DNA of 64,000 bases from Raffaelea ambrosiae (lineage: Eukaryota; Ascomycota; Sordariomycetes; Ophiostomatales; Ophiostomataceae): contig PCDI01000016.1 of assembly GCA_002778195.1 (NCBI GenBank), forward strand, positions 468,332-532,331, in the 5' to 3' direction. A model generated the notes under the pieces. The model was not told where the DNA came from and searched no databases. It saw only the letters and a program-made list of their open reading frames with translations. Positions 1-9,974 of this stretch are shown here, piece by piece; position 1 is the first letter of the stretch; each line of letters starts with the position of its first letter. The position numbers and the translations under genes are program-made.

Positions 1-1
1 C

Positions 2-475
2 CCGCCGCAGCTGCAGCCTCTCTGGGACCGCATCAGCCGCCGCGGTGGTGCCGCCCTTCTGCGGGTGGCCGACCACCCCGAGCAGACGGCCCGCATCATG
101 GCCCGCACCCAGGACACGTACAACGTGGCACCGCTGTCGCCGGCGCTGTTCCAGCCGGGGGCCCTGCGCGTGCATCTCCACATGGGCGCGGGAGGCATCC
201 AGGGCCTGCTGCCAGACGACGTCCAACAGAAACAGACCATCCGCGAGCCTTGCTACACCGGCCCGGACGACGTCGAACTATTTGTGGACGACGAGCCCGG
301 CTGGGACTTTGCGACCGACCAGGCCGGGCTCAAGGCCCATTTTGCCTCGTTCCCGTTCATCTCGCAATTCCCCGACGAGTTTGTCGACCTGTATGCGGAG
401 CTGGACCAGCTCGTCGGCAGCCAGACGGTGCACGGCTACTTCCCAGCCAAGATCATCCTAGCCACACGGCGGTAG
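2..475 (+). CDS. C-terminal part of an unrecognised protein (5' end outside window)
   Basis: The reading frame is open from the left edge and ends at a TAG at 473-475, giving about 157 residues of a C-terminus. The sequence is rich in acidic and aromatic residues (for example VELFVDDEPGWDF), has a run of F/P around SFPFISQFPDEFVDLYAELD and ends GYFPAKIILATRR. I do not recognise the family; the amphipathic, enzyme-like composition and the good codon use suggest a real globular protein rather than noise. It lies on the same strand as, and about 750 bp upstream of, the first SDR of the putative metabolite cluster, so it may be a further pathway enzyme, but this is inference. The first residues could belong to an exon that begins left of the window. 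Confidence 0.7.
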   Translation, partial: PPQLQPLWDRISRRGGAALLRVADHPEQTARIMARTQDTYNVAPLSPALFQPGALRVHLHMGAGGIQGLLPDDVQQKQTIREPCYTGPDDVELFVDDEPGWDFATDQAGLKAHFASFPFISQFPDEFVDLYAELDQLVGSQTVHGYFPAKIILATRR

Positions 476-1223
476 CAAGGAAATGGGAGAAGAGAGTGAA
501 AAAAAAAAAAAAAAAAAGTTGTTGAGCTACTCACAGTTGGGTTGTAGCTGGCTAGGACAAGCCATATTTTTATTTGTTTATTTATCTATTATCCATTTAT
601 CTATTTATTTCATTTTTTTATTATCTATGCATCTATTTATTTATGTATGTGTGTATGTATCAATCCAAAGACACTACAACTCGATCAAGATCACAAGTGC
701 TTGCGTTTCCCCATTTCCGTTGCCGACAGTGCAATCCAAATCATGTCCATAACATAACTAGTTGATGGCTTCGTTACCAAGATCGTAGGGTAGTTAGAAC
801 TGCGTTGTTTTCTCGAAATGAGAAACGGAACCAAGAAACCTTTCATCGGGCCATTTGCGAAGTCCGGCTGGTGAACCCCGAAAGAATGGCTAGCCCAACA
901 TGGCTCTTGGATGTCCCGCGTGCCCCCTTGATGCAAGTCCCGACAGCTTGGTCTTGGTTTTCTATGGGAAGAGCCCTCCTCTTTGTAGACGTCCGGGTCC
1001 ATACAGATCCATCTGCTTGACCTCAACTCAGCCTGCTGCCATTCCCTCTATGATTCTTCCTACTATTATCGCACGGGTCAATTTGTTCCCTGCTCCTGTG
1101 TTCATCGATTTTTTTTTTTTTTTGGCATTGATTGATTGCCTCGAGTCCAATCGTCTCCCAAGCAGACCGGCCATCACGACTGTCCCGTCCGCGGATAGTC
1201 GCACCAACGAACGCCACGTCCAG
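476..1223. other. Intergenic spacer (3' UTR / promoter)
   Basis: No supportable gene. The stretch has a poly-A tract near 499-517, a T/A-rich run of TTTAT/CTAT repeats at about 568-660 (probably 3' flank of the upstream gene) and a poly-T tract at 1110-1124, about 100 bp before the start codon of the downstream SDR. Confidence 0.6.
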
Positions 1224-2192
1224 ATGAAGCCGGATTCTCTCTCGCTGGCCGGCAAGGTCGCCATTGTCACCGGCTCGGGCAAAGAGAACGGCATCGGCGC
1301 CGGCATCGGTCGCGCCCTGGCCCGCAACGGCGCCGCCGTGACCATCAACTACGTGTCCGACAATACGGCGCCGCGCGCCGAAGAGGTGGCCCGTGCGATC
1401 CGCAAAGATCTTGGGGGGCGCGCCGTCGTCGTTCGCGGCAGCATCGAGACCCCTGAGGGGGCGGAGCGGATTGTGGCCGAGACGCTCCAGTCCTTGGGCG
1501 TGGACCACATTGACATTCTAGTCAACAACGCGGGCATTGGTGCGGTGAGCGACCTGCTGGATGCCACGCCCGAGCAGCTGCGCCGCGAGTTTGGCGTCAT
1601 GGTGTATGGGGCATTGTATGTGAGTGGGATGTGAGGGGAAGGAGGGTTTATTTTTATATTTTTTTTATATATCGGGGGGGTTGTTTTCGTCACGGAGAGG
1701 CTCACATTTCAGATGACACAAGCAGTCGTGAAGCTGGGCAAGATGCCCCGAGGCGGACGGATCATCAACATTGGGTCGATTTCCTCGACGATGGGACCGA
1801 CCAGCCTGGGCATCTACGCCGCGGCCAAGGCGGCCACAGACTCTCTCATGGCAACATGGGCAATGGAGGTGAGGATGTCTGAAGAAGAGCTGGGAAACAC
1901 TAAAAAAGAAAAACTGAAAAAAAAACTGACAGTCCCCTAGCTCGGACGCAGTCGTGGCATCACTGTCAACACGGTGGCACCCGGTCCCGTCAACACCGAC
2001 ATTGGCGGGGACATGGACGATCCTGGCGCGGCCGAGGAACAAGACCATGCCTTTGTGAACATGACGCGGGCGGAAGAGCGCGTGGGCACGGCCGAGGACA
2101 TTGGCGACGCCGTCTTGTTGCTTGCGTCCGAGAAGAGCCGCTGGATTACGGCCCAGGTCATTTCTGTCAGTGGAGGCATCAACATCTTGTAG
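1224..2192 (+). CDS. Short-chain dehydrogenase/reductase (classical SDR), 3 exons
   Basis: Exons are 1224-1619, 1713-1868 and 1941-2192, joined by introns with GTGAGT...CAG and GTGAGG...TAG borders, both in phase 0. The product is 267 aa. An N-terminal Rossmann fold starts with VAIVTGSGKENGIGAGIG (residues about 12-29); the glycine loop has a longer spacing than the usual TGxxxGxG. NNAG is at 101-104, the catalytic Ser at about 154 (NIGSISS) and YAAAK gives Tyr167/Lys171. The C-terminus SVSGGINIL is typical of FabG-like SDRs. The protein is a cytosolic NAD(P)(H) oxidoreductase; substrate unknown. The ATG was chosen because it lies about 10 residues before the first beta-strand. It is convergent with the scytalone-dehydratase-like gene and presumably belongs to the same metabolite cluster. 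Confidence 0.9.
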
Positions 2193-2442
2193 GCAAAGAA
2201 CAACCGGGAAGGGGACTGGAATTGGATTTGCTCGTGGAACTTGTTAGATGGATGGAATGGTGTGGTCCGAAACCTCCCCCCTTTCACAAAGGGGGAAGTG
2301 GAATACGAACTAGGCCATGTCCAAAGCAGGGCCTGCTAGGAGGCGTACACCTCTCCTACATGTCTATATATATATATATATATATTTTTTTTTTTTCCTC
2401 TTTTTTTGTTTTCTCTTTTGTTTTCTCCTTTTTTGGCCTTCG

Positions 2443-3097
2443 CTAGTACTCCTTTTTCTCTTCGTCCCCCTGCTCGAAAATCTTGTCATACTCGTGCTCC
2501 GTCCAGCGAATGTCCGGCGTCAGCCCCGCAAGCTTCCACACGCCAGCGACCCGGCGGTAGCGGATCGTCGCCTGGCCGTGGGCGTGGCCCTGTCGCAGGA
2601 CCTGCTTGGCCTCCTCCTCGCGGTACCTTTGGTGGGCCACGCGCATCTGGTGGAAGCCCGTGATCTCGCCGTCACCGACACACACCCACTTGCTGGTGCC
2701 GATAAAGTGCTGCGTCTTGATGCGCGCGTTGCCCAGGAACGACGGGTTCGACGCCAGCTGGACAAAGTCACTGGCCGGCAGGGCGTCCCAGAGCTGGCCC
2801 ATCACATCGCGGTAGTCCAGCTAGAGGTGTTTAGTTTGGGAGTGGTTGGGGGGGACCATTTCGGGGGATGCGCCTCGAGGAAGAGGGGGGAGGGGGGCCT
2901 ACGTAGAGTGTCGGCGCGATGCACTTGGCGAGACGGGCCCAATTCTTGGTGTCGAAGCTTTCTGCCCATTCAAAGAGTGCTTCCTGGCACTGGAGCACAT
3001 CTTCCCCTGCGTGTCAGTCAACCATACTGTCGAAGGACGGTGGCAATGGCAACGGACCTTCGTAAGGAGGCACACGGATTTCTGCAACGGCTGCCAT
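2443..3097 (-). CDS. Scytalone dehydratase-like protein, 3 exons
   Basis: Read on the minus strand the exons are 3097-3058, 3006-2903 and 2820-2443 (donors GTCCGT and GTAGGC, acceptors GCAG and CTAG), giving 173 aa, almost exactly the length of Magnaporthe scytalone dehydratase (172 aa). Family landmarks are present in order: EWAESFDTKNW, LDYRD, TQHFIG, HQMRVAHQRY, GHAH, VWKLAGLTPDIRW. Scytalone dehydratases remove water from scytalone and vermelone in DHN-melanin synthesis; relatives act on anthraquinone intermediates (MdpB type). With known active-site numbering (Tyr30, Tyr50, His85, His110, Ser129, Asn131), this protein keeps Tyr51, His86 and His111 but has Phe31, Gly130 and Ala132 at the other three positions. 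It is therefore more likely a cluster-specific dehydratase than the melanin enzyme. Its start codon lies about 495 bp from the divergently transcribed naphthol-reductase-like SDR. Confidence 0.92.
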
Positions 3098-3592
3098 GAT
3101 TTTGTGTAGTGGTTGTGGATGGGAGTGTTTGAAAAAAGAGAAAACGAAGGGGACGAAAAAGAACATACACGAAGATTCCAAAAATCAGAAAATCAGAGAA
3201 AATCAGAAAAATCAAACAAAAGATAGATGCACCGAGGGAGGATGGCTGCCCATTCGGCGCGATGGAATGGCGCGTGGTCGGATTTCGGGGTCGCACTGCT
3301 TTTCACCCGCAGCGTCGTATGAAATGCACCGAGCCGCACAGGGCCGTACACCCTTTCGGGAACGTCCAGTATGGCATCGCGGCTTCGAATGTTTCTGCGT
3401 TGCCCCTTTCTTTTTTCAAGGGATGTGTTGGGCGTTTCCATGTTCTCCAGGTGACGAGAAATCAAATCGACGAGAAACCAAATCGACAAGAAATAAAAAG
3501 CGAGAGAGCGCCCTACAAGAACACACCAAAGCAGACAACAACAACAACAACTACTACTACCTCTATCTCATCACACGCACGACCACACAAAA
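3098..3592. promoter_or_regulatory. Divergent promoter between dehydratase-like and naphthol-reductase-like genes
   Basis: This 495 bp interval separates two start codons pointing away from each other, so it should carry both promoters. The last 90 bp before the + strand ATG are A/C-rich with CAACAACAACAAC and ACTACTACTAC runs, as is usual for fungal 5' leaders. I found no clear pathway-specific binding site. Confidence 0.6.
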
Positions 3593-4387
3593 ATGGCTAC
3601 CCCTTACATCCCCGGCCGTCTCGACGGCAAGGTCGCTCTTGTGACGGGTTCGGGGCGCGGCATCGGCGCCGCCATCGCCATCTACCTCGGCCGCCTCGGC
3701 GCCAGCGTCGTCGTCCACTACGCGCACGCCGCCGCGCCCGCCGCCGACGTCGTCCGCACCATCCAGAGCTTCGGCGCCGAGGCCGTCGCCGTGCAGGCCG
3801 ACGTCCGCCAGGTGGCCCAGACGGTGCGCCTGTTTGATGCGGCTGTCGCGGCCTTTGGCGGGCTCGACATTGTCGTCAGCAACGCGGGCGTCGTCAGCTT
3901 TGGCCACCTCCAGGACGTGACGGAAGACGAGTTCGACCGGGTGTTCTCGCTCAACACGCGCGGCCAGTATTTTGTCGCGCGCGAGGCGTACCGCTGCCTG
4001 CGGGCGGGCGGCCGCATCGTGCTGACGTCGTCCAACACGGCGCGCGACCTGACCGTGCCGCAGCACGCGCTGTATTCCGGGTCCAAGGGCGCCATCGACT
4101 CGTTTGTGCGCGTGCTGGCCAAGGACTGCGGCGACCGGCACATCACGGTCAACGCGGTGGCGCCGGGCGGGACCGTGACCGACATGTTCCACGCGGTGTC
4201 GCAGCACTACATCCCCGGTGGCGACCAGTACTCGGCGGAGGAGCGGCAGCAGATGGCGGCAATGGCATCGCCGCTGCACCGCAACGGGTTTCCCGAGGAT
4301 GTCGCGCGGGTGGTGGCCTTCTTGGCCAGCAAGGAGGGCGAGTGGATCAATGGCAAGGTGCTGACTTTGGACGGGGGAGCAGCGTGA
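3593..4387 (+). CDS. SDR of the tetra/trihydroxynaphthalene (versicolorin-type) reductase family
   Basis: A single exon of 264 aa. TGSGRGIG is at 18-25, SNAGVVSFGH at 96-105, EFDRVFSLNTRGQYFVARE at about 113-131, Ser147, YSGSK (Tyr161, Lys165) and VAPGGTVTDMFH at about 189-200. The VSFGH, FDRVF.NTRGQ.FVAREAY and APGG..TDM.H blocks are characteristic of fungal naphthol reductases and the related emodin/versicolorin ketoreductases, which use NADPH to reduce hydroxylated naphthalenes or anthraquinone hydroquinones. The C-terminus stops at LDGGAA, slightly shorter than usual melanin reductases. The flanking divergent dehydratase-like gene supports a reduction-dehydration pair acting on an aromatic polyketide. 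The exact substrate cannot be told from sequence. Confidence 0.93.
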   Translation: MATPYIPGRLDGKVALVTGSGRGIGAAIAIYLGRLGASVVVHYAHAAAPAADVVRTIQSFGAEAVAVQADVRQVAQTVRLFDAAVAAFGGLDIVVSNAGVVSFGHLQDVTEDEFDRVFSLNTRGQYFVAREAYRCLRAGGRIVLTSSNTARDLTVPQHALYSGSKGAIDSFVRVLAKDCGDRHITVNAVAPGGTVTDMFHAVSQHYIPGGDQYSAEERQQMAAMASPLHRNGFPEDVARVVAFLASKEGEWINGKVLTLDGGAA

Positions 4388-5101
4388 GGGTGTGAAAAAG
4401 GGGGGTGGGGGGGGGGTCTCCGAATGGTATGCATGCAGTTCAGCTTTGCTAGCTTTTTTTGGAAAATCAAACAGAAACAAAGAGCGAGCCTATGAGACAT
4501 TCTTCCATGTTCAGAGCAAACGACAAGCAAAAAGGAAGAGAATCCAGCCACAACAGGTGGCATGCTTCCTGCACTACGGGGTCTTTGACCGCACTGATCC
4601 AGCGTTTGTGCAGTTGTTTTCATGTTAGACGTGTTGTGGTTTGCTTTTTCCTTCTTCCGTTGACTTGATTTGGTAACGCCAAATCGTCGTGCAACATGGT
4701 TTTTGTCTACATACTGTCTACATAATAAGCCGATCTAGCCACCAAACTGACTGGAATGAAGATTGGAGGAAATGCAATAGCCATGTAAGATGCATCTGGA
4801 GCCAAGTTGGCCCGATAAAAGAAAGTAAGAAACAGAGAACACCGCCCTTTGAAACCCCCTCGCTACTTGCGTTTGGGTTTTTTTTTTCTTTTTTTTCTTT
4901 TTTCTCTTTTTTCTTCTTCTTTTCCTTCTTTTTTCTTTTTTCTTCTTCTTTTTCTTCTTTTTCTTTCTTTTTTTTCTTTTCATGCTGCAGCTTTCCTTTT
5001 TGCCAAAATAGCTGTCTTCTGAGATGGTGTCCGTATCCGCTGGGTTGTCGTTGTCGTTGCCGCTGTCATTCCTGCTGCTGCTGCCCGGCCCTGTCGTCTT
5101 T
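4388..5101. other. Convergent spacer between SDR and MFS gene
   Basis: No supportable gene. It holds the 3' ends of two convergent genes and a strongly asymmetric T/C-rich tract at about 4878-4980 (TTTTTTCTTTT-type repeats), probably untranslated or simple sequence. Confidence 0.6.
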
Positions 5102-7196
5102 CTATTCTTTGCCCTTCTTGTCTCCTGCCTTTTCTACGTCTTCTCCGTCTTCTCCGTCTTGTCCGGGCTTCTTCTTGGCCCACGGCGCCGACACGCTCTT
5201 CCACTCCAGCGCGCACGCGGCCGGCACGCACACGCACGACAGCGCCAGGCCGATCTGGAAGACGACGCGCAGCGCGTCGTTGTACGCCACCAGCCCCTGT
5301 GCTTGCAGGTCCTGCGGCAGGTTGTCGAGCAGCGTGGTGGCGCCGCTCGAGAAGACCAGGCGGGCGTCGATGGGCGCGCCCGTGATCTGGGACAGCCGGC
5401 GGACCAGCTGGTTGGCCAGCACGTTCTCGCCGACCGACACAAACACGGAGGCCACCAGGAGACCGCCAAAGAGGGCGACGGCGAAGCCCGTGGGGGCGTC
5501 GCGCTTGGGCAGGACGGCCTGGATGGCCAGGTTGGGCACCTGGTACACAAAGCCGGTGCCGATGCCGTTGGCGACCTGGTAGCCGATCCACTGGGCGGAC
5601 GGGGTGTCGACGTGCCAGGACGAGATCAGGCCGGCGCCGACAGACGCGAGGGCGGCGCCGAAGATGGCGCACGGCGTGTAGTAGCCGATCTTGGTGGTGG
5701 CGATGCCGCCGACCATGAGGCCGACGACGGACGAGGCCATGAGCGGGATGGTGCGGATGCCGGACTCGGTGGCAGAGACGTGGGTGATGGCCTGGAACCA
5801 GTTGGGGAGAAAGTAGACTGGAGAGGTCAGCGGGTGAGAAAGTATTCGGCACGAGCGAACACTCGGGGGAGGGGGGGGGGAGACAGACTGAAGACAAAGT
5901 TGGACGAGCTGAAGAAGACAAAGAGAAAGAAGGCGGCGACGACGGTGCGGTTGTGGAAGAGGCGGGTCGGGATGGTGGCGGTCTCGGGGAAGAGGAGCTG
6001 GACGGCGACGAAGCCGACGAGGCAGAGAATGCCGATGACGAGGAGGGCGATGATGCGGCCGTCGTGCCACTGGGGAGGTTAGTAGGGAACAGAAGAAAGA
6101 AGGAAGAAGGACAGAAGAACAGAAGAACAGAGCAGATGCCGAGAGAAACGTGACGAAAACGGACCGTATACGTTTGGCCACCCCATTGGAGGGCCAGCAG
6201 GATGCAGATGGCGCCGGCGGCCACGAGGACGGTGCCGGGGAAGTCGAGCTGGCGCATCTTCCACCGGAGCGGCTTGTCGGCGAGCTCACGCTGCTGGGGA
6301 ATGTCGAGGAACAGGATGATGGCTGTCATGGCCAGTCCGCCAATGGGTCTACAGGGTCAGCGAGCCGCGACCAATTCACTCGACAAGGAGAGACGCCTTC
6401 CTTGTACCCACAAGTTGATGTAGAAACACCACCGCCAGGTGACGTTGGTGGTGAAGGCACCGCCGATGAGCGGGCCGCCGATCTGAGCCACGACCTGCAT
6501 GGAACCCATCTTGTGTGTGTATGTGAGCTTACGGGGGGAGGTGTAGGGGGGTACATACGGCCGCAAACAGCTTGGGCTTGTGGTGCAAGGGAACGATGTG
6601 GATCATGGACGTCATCTGGGCGCGTCAGCAGGGGACCACAGACGCTACTTGGAACATGCGCGGAAAACATACCGCCCCGGCAAAGATGCCGGCCGCGCCG
6701 ATGCCGGCAATGGCGCGGCCGACAATAAAGGCGATCGAGTTGGGCGCGGCGCCGCAGAGGGCCGAGGCCACCTCAAAGGTCAGGACGCTCAGGAAGAGGG
6801 TGTACTTGACGGAGAAAAAGGTAAAGACCTTGCCAAACAGCAGCTGCACGGAGCAACAGGACAGCATGTAGGCGCTGCCGTACCAGCCGTAGTCTTGCAG
6901 CGCGTGGAAGTCGTTGGTGATCTGGGGGATGGCCTGGGGCGGTGGTGTCAGCAGGTGGTGGGCACGTGTTTCGGCGTGTGCCCCGGGGCGGGGCGTGGTC
7001 CTACCGTCGACACAATCGTCCGATCCAGGGCCACCAGGAAGAGACTCAGCAAAATGCCCGTGGCGACGAGCAGGACGGCCCAGCCGGGCATCGTCTCGCT
7101 CAAGGCGGGGGGCTCCTCGGACTCGTTGTCGTAGCGTGCGTGGCCGTCGGAGCGTGCCGCTGCCGCCGGCGGGGCGGGACGGGCGGGCAGAGCCAT
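5102..7196 (-). CDS. MFS multidrug/toxin-type efflux transporter (DHA2, 14-TM), 7 exons
   Basis: Exons on the minus strand: 7196-7005, 6933-6673, 6615-6559, 6509-6412, 6348-6165, 6069-5889 and 5817-5102; all joints keep frame and give 562 aa. After a 35-residue cytosolic N-terminus come LFLVALDRTIVSTAIPQIT (TM1, motif D region), GWYGSAYML, FIVGRAIAGIGAAG and GPLIGGAFT...WRWCFYINLPIGG, the standard landmarks of 14-TM DHA2 drug:H+ antiporters such as cluster-encoded efflux pumps. The C-terminal tail is hydrophilic and Lys/Glu-rich (KKKPGQDGEDGEDVEK). The protein should sit in the plasma or vacuolar membrane and export the cluster product or confer self-protection; this is inference from context. 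Divergent from the FAD monooxygenase gene. One intron uses an unusual AAG acceptor (6511-6510), chosen because it restores the conserved family spacing. Confidence 0.93.
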
Positions 7197-8267
7197 GGGT
7201 ACGGGATGCTGGGTTGCTGCAAGTGTTGCCTCGTGCGTGGGGGGACTGCTTGGGACGGCGCCGAAGCAAACGATGCGAGAGAATGGGAGGCACCACCACG
7301 GAAGCGTAGGGGAAACCATGGAGGCGCCGTGCCCCTTCCTAAGTAGTCTTGGGCCAGGGACGGTCCTCGGGCGGTAGGACCAGGCACGCGACAGCCTCCG
7401 AGGCCTGCGCGGGGAGTAGTCGGCCCCGTGTCGCGGTTCGAAAAGCGCGAGCAGACAGGGCTGGCCGGGACGGCACTGACACCACTGCAGGCACGCACGA
7501 TTAGCGCGGCTCACTAACACGGCACAGCGAGCACGGGCCCGCGGCTCCACCAGCGCTGGCCAATGAGCACGCCGGGTTGCCCGCAGAGGGTGTGGGAGCC
7601 GGACGGTAGACATCAGCGAGACGGGGGCGCCTGGTCTGTTTCTTGCTTCTCGCGCTTTTCTGCGCCCCGTCTTCTTGTGTACGAGAATTTACGATTCGGG
7701 GGGGGGCCCAGAGGCATCGGAACCGACTGCGCATCTTTGCCGCAAGCGAGACGCAGCAGCCCAGGGTCCTACCAGAGAGCTTGGATTTTGATTGTTTTAG
7801 TCAGCTGATTCCTCCTTCCTATTTAGTCACAGCATTCGCTGGTAGGGTATAATAGGGCTGCAATCCTGCTCTTTCGCGGATTGGCACTGCCCGGCGCCGG
7901 GGAAAAAAAGAACCCTCCCCCCCCAAAACGGGCCAATTGGCTCAGCAACAAGTTGCAATGCACCGACCAAAGGGGCGTTTTCTTTCACCCCGTTGCCGGC
8001 AACTGTCCCGAGGCGGCCGAGATGTCTGGCCCCCATCTCCCGAGGAGAATCTCATGATGACGTCGAACAGGCGATCTCGGCATGCCGGGACGACGTGGTA
8101 CTTCCATATGGGGGGGAGCTTAAAGGAAAGTCGCTGAGCGGAAGACGACCAATAGCCAGCAGATCGAAATCCACGAACGCCTCGAACGCGCGAAGAAAGA
8201 AGCCGGACACTTTCCATCGTTTTTTTTTTGGTGTGTGTGTTTCACGCAACGATAGCACGACTGCACG
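7197..8267. promoter_or_regulatory. Divergent promoter region between MFS transporter and FAD monooxygenase
   Basis: About 1.07 kb lies between the two start codons, with no supportable gene. Visible elements are a 10-bp perfect palindrome GCCAATTGGC at 7932-7941 that carries a CCAAT box on both strands (a possible CCAAT-binding-complex site), a GC palindrome CCGGCGCCGG at 7891-7900 and a TGACGTC half-CRE at 8058-8064. A bidirectional promoter would co-express export and oxidation functions. No protein-binding evidence exists; these are motif sightings only. Confidence 0.5.
7932..7941. promoter_or_regulatory. CCAAT-containing palindrome in divergent promoter
   Basis: GCCAATTGGC is its own reverse complement, giving one CCAAT pentamer on each strand. 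It lies about 330 bp upstream of the FAD monooxygenase ATG and 735 bp upstream of the MFS ATG. CCAAT boxes in fungi are bound by the HapB/C/E complex; a functional role here is inferred. Confidence 0.35.
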
Positions 8268-9974
8268 ATGGGCTCCCGGGGCACGGAGACCGAGCCGCCG
8301 GTCCTCAACAGCACGACGGCAAGCAGCAGCAGCACAAGCAGCAGCACAAGCAGCACCTTCTCCACCATCGGCGACAAGCACGAGTTTGACCCGGACAAGT
8401 GGGCCAACGATGGCACGGCGCTGCCGCCCCGTGTCGCCGGCTCGGCCACCGACGTCCGGGACGTGCTCATTGTCGGCGCCGGGCTCGCCGGCTTGACGGC
8501 GGCGCTCGAGTGCTGGCGCCGCGGCCTCGATGTGGTCGGCATCCTGGAGCGCAGCCCGGGGCCCAACTACAGCGGCGACCTCATCATCATCCAGCCGTCC
8601 GCCCTCGCCATGATGCGCCACTGGCCGCAGATGCGCCGCGAGCTCGCGCAGGACCGCGTCGACGCCGGCACCTACTACTACCGCTTTGACGGCGAGCTCA
8701 TCGACGGGCCGTCCGCACCCAACTTCAACGACGCCGAGTTTGTGGCCGAGCGGGCGCAGTGGGCCGCCCAGCGCGGCGACGGCGTCCCCTTTGCCGAGAC
8801 GGGCGCCGTGCAGATCCGCCGCGCCTTTTACCGCATGCTGCTGCGCCAGGTGGCCCGGCTGGGGCTCACGGTGGACTACGGCCAGCGGGTGGAGCGCTAT
8901 TACTGCTTGGAGGAGGAGGAGGAGGAGGAGGAGGATGCTTCCTCCGCCCTTCCCCTCCGCAAGGCGGGGGTGGTCCTGGCGGACGGGTCGCGGCGGACGG
9001 CCGATGTGGTCATTGCCGCGGACGGCCTGCGATCGCGCTCGGAGGCGGTGATGCCCGGCCACGCCGACGCCGGCATGCGCCCGAGCGGCATGTCCGTCTA
9101 TCGGACGGCCTTCCCGGCCCACCATGCCTGGGCCGCGGACCGCGTGCGCCAGCGCTGGCAGGGCCGGCACACGTACGAGTTCTGGATGGGCGCCGGCATG
9201 CACATTGGCCTGTACATGTCGCCCGACGTGGCGGCCCTGGGCATCACGCCGCGCGACGAGTTCCTGGACCGGACCAACAACAAGCTGGCGCACAACGAGT
9301 CGTGGGATCCGCACGTGGATCCGGACGAGGTGATTGCCGTGATGCGACGCGCGGCGGCGTCGTCGGGGAGGAAGCCCGGGGACGCTTCCGGGGACTGGCA
9401 CCCCATCCTCGAGGAGTTGGTCCGGACGGCCCCCCCGGGCAGCCTCGTCCACTGGCCTCTCCTGTGGCGCAACCTCAAGACCGAGTGGGTGTCGCAGGGT
9501 GGCCGCGTCGTGCAGATCGGCGACGCCGCCCACGCGACCGTGCCGTCCTCGGCCGCCGGGGGCACCCTCGCCCTCGAAGATGCCGTGACCCTGGCCGCGT
9601 GCTTGGCGGCCGGGGGCCGCATCCTGGGCCCCCGCGTGTACAACCGCCTCCGCTACGAGCGGGCCAGCTGTGTCCAGAAGCTGGCCTTTGTCAATGCCCA
9701 GACCCTGGGCCACACCACCGACTGGGACTTTTTGCGGGCGCACCCCGACCAGGCGCGGCTGCGGTACCCGCGCTGGCTCTTCCGCCACGACCCGGAGGCC
9801 TACGTCGAGGAGAACTGGGCAGCAGCCGCCGCCCACCTAGAGAAGGGCACGCCCTTCCGCAACACCAACACGCCGCCGGGGCACAGCTTTGCGCACTGGA
9901 CCATTGACGACATCCACCGGCAGATTGCCGAGGGCAAGCGGGTGGAGGATCTGCTAGACGGGGATTGGTCGTAG
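8268..9974 (+). CDS. Group-A FAD-dependent aromatic monooxygenase (salicylate-hydroxylase-like)
   Basis: A single exon of 568 aa. A Ser/Thr-rich N-terminal extension (residues 1-60) precedes VLIVGAGLAGLTAALE (GxGxxG at 70-75, ADP-binding fold), ADVVIAADGLRSRSE (the DG motif) and QIGDAAHATVPSSAAGG (GD motif, about 417-433) that binds the flavin ribityl/pyrophosphate. This combination defines NAD(P)H-dependent single-component flavoprotein hydroxylases that oxygenate phenolic substrates. A run of about eight Glu encoded by GAG repeats sits in the middle and is probably a surface loop. The C-terminal about 110 residues (from the RYPRWLFRHDPEAY region) extend beyond the minimal fold. Divergent from the MFS transporter; likely hydroxylates or opens an aromatic intermediate of the cluster. 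No signal peptide or TM segment is evident. Confidence 0.92.
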   Translation: MGSRGTETEPPVLNSTTASSSSTSSSTSSTFSTIGDKHEFDPDKWANDGTALPPRVAGSATDVRDVLIVGAGLAGLTAALECWRRGLDVVGILERSPGPNYSGDLIIIQPSALAMMRHWPQMRRELAQDRVDAGTYYYRFDGELIDGPSAPNFNDAEFVAERAQWAAQRGDGVPFAETGAVQIRRAFYRMLLRQVARLGLTVDYGQRVERYYCLEEEEEEEEDASSALPLRKAGVVLADGSRRTADVVIAADGLRSRSEAVMPGHADAGMRPSGMSVYRTAFPAHHAWAADRVRQRWQGRHTYEFWMGAGMHIGLYMSPDVAALGITPRDEFLDRTNNKLAHNESWDPHVDPDEVIAVMRRAAASSGRKPGDASGDWHPILEELVRTAPPGSLVHWPLLWRNLKTEWVSQGGRVVQIGDAAHATVPSSAAGGTLALEDAVTLAACLAAGGRILGPRVYNRLRYERASCVQKLAFVNAQTLGHTTDWDFLRAHPDQARLRYPRWLFRHDPEAYVEENWAAAAAHLEKGTPFRNTNTPPGHSFAHWTIDDIHRQIAEGKRVEDLLDGDWS

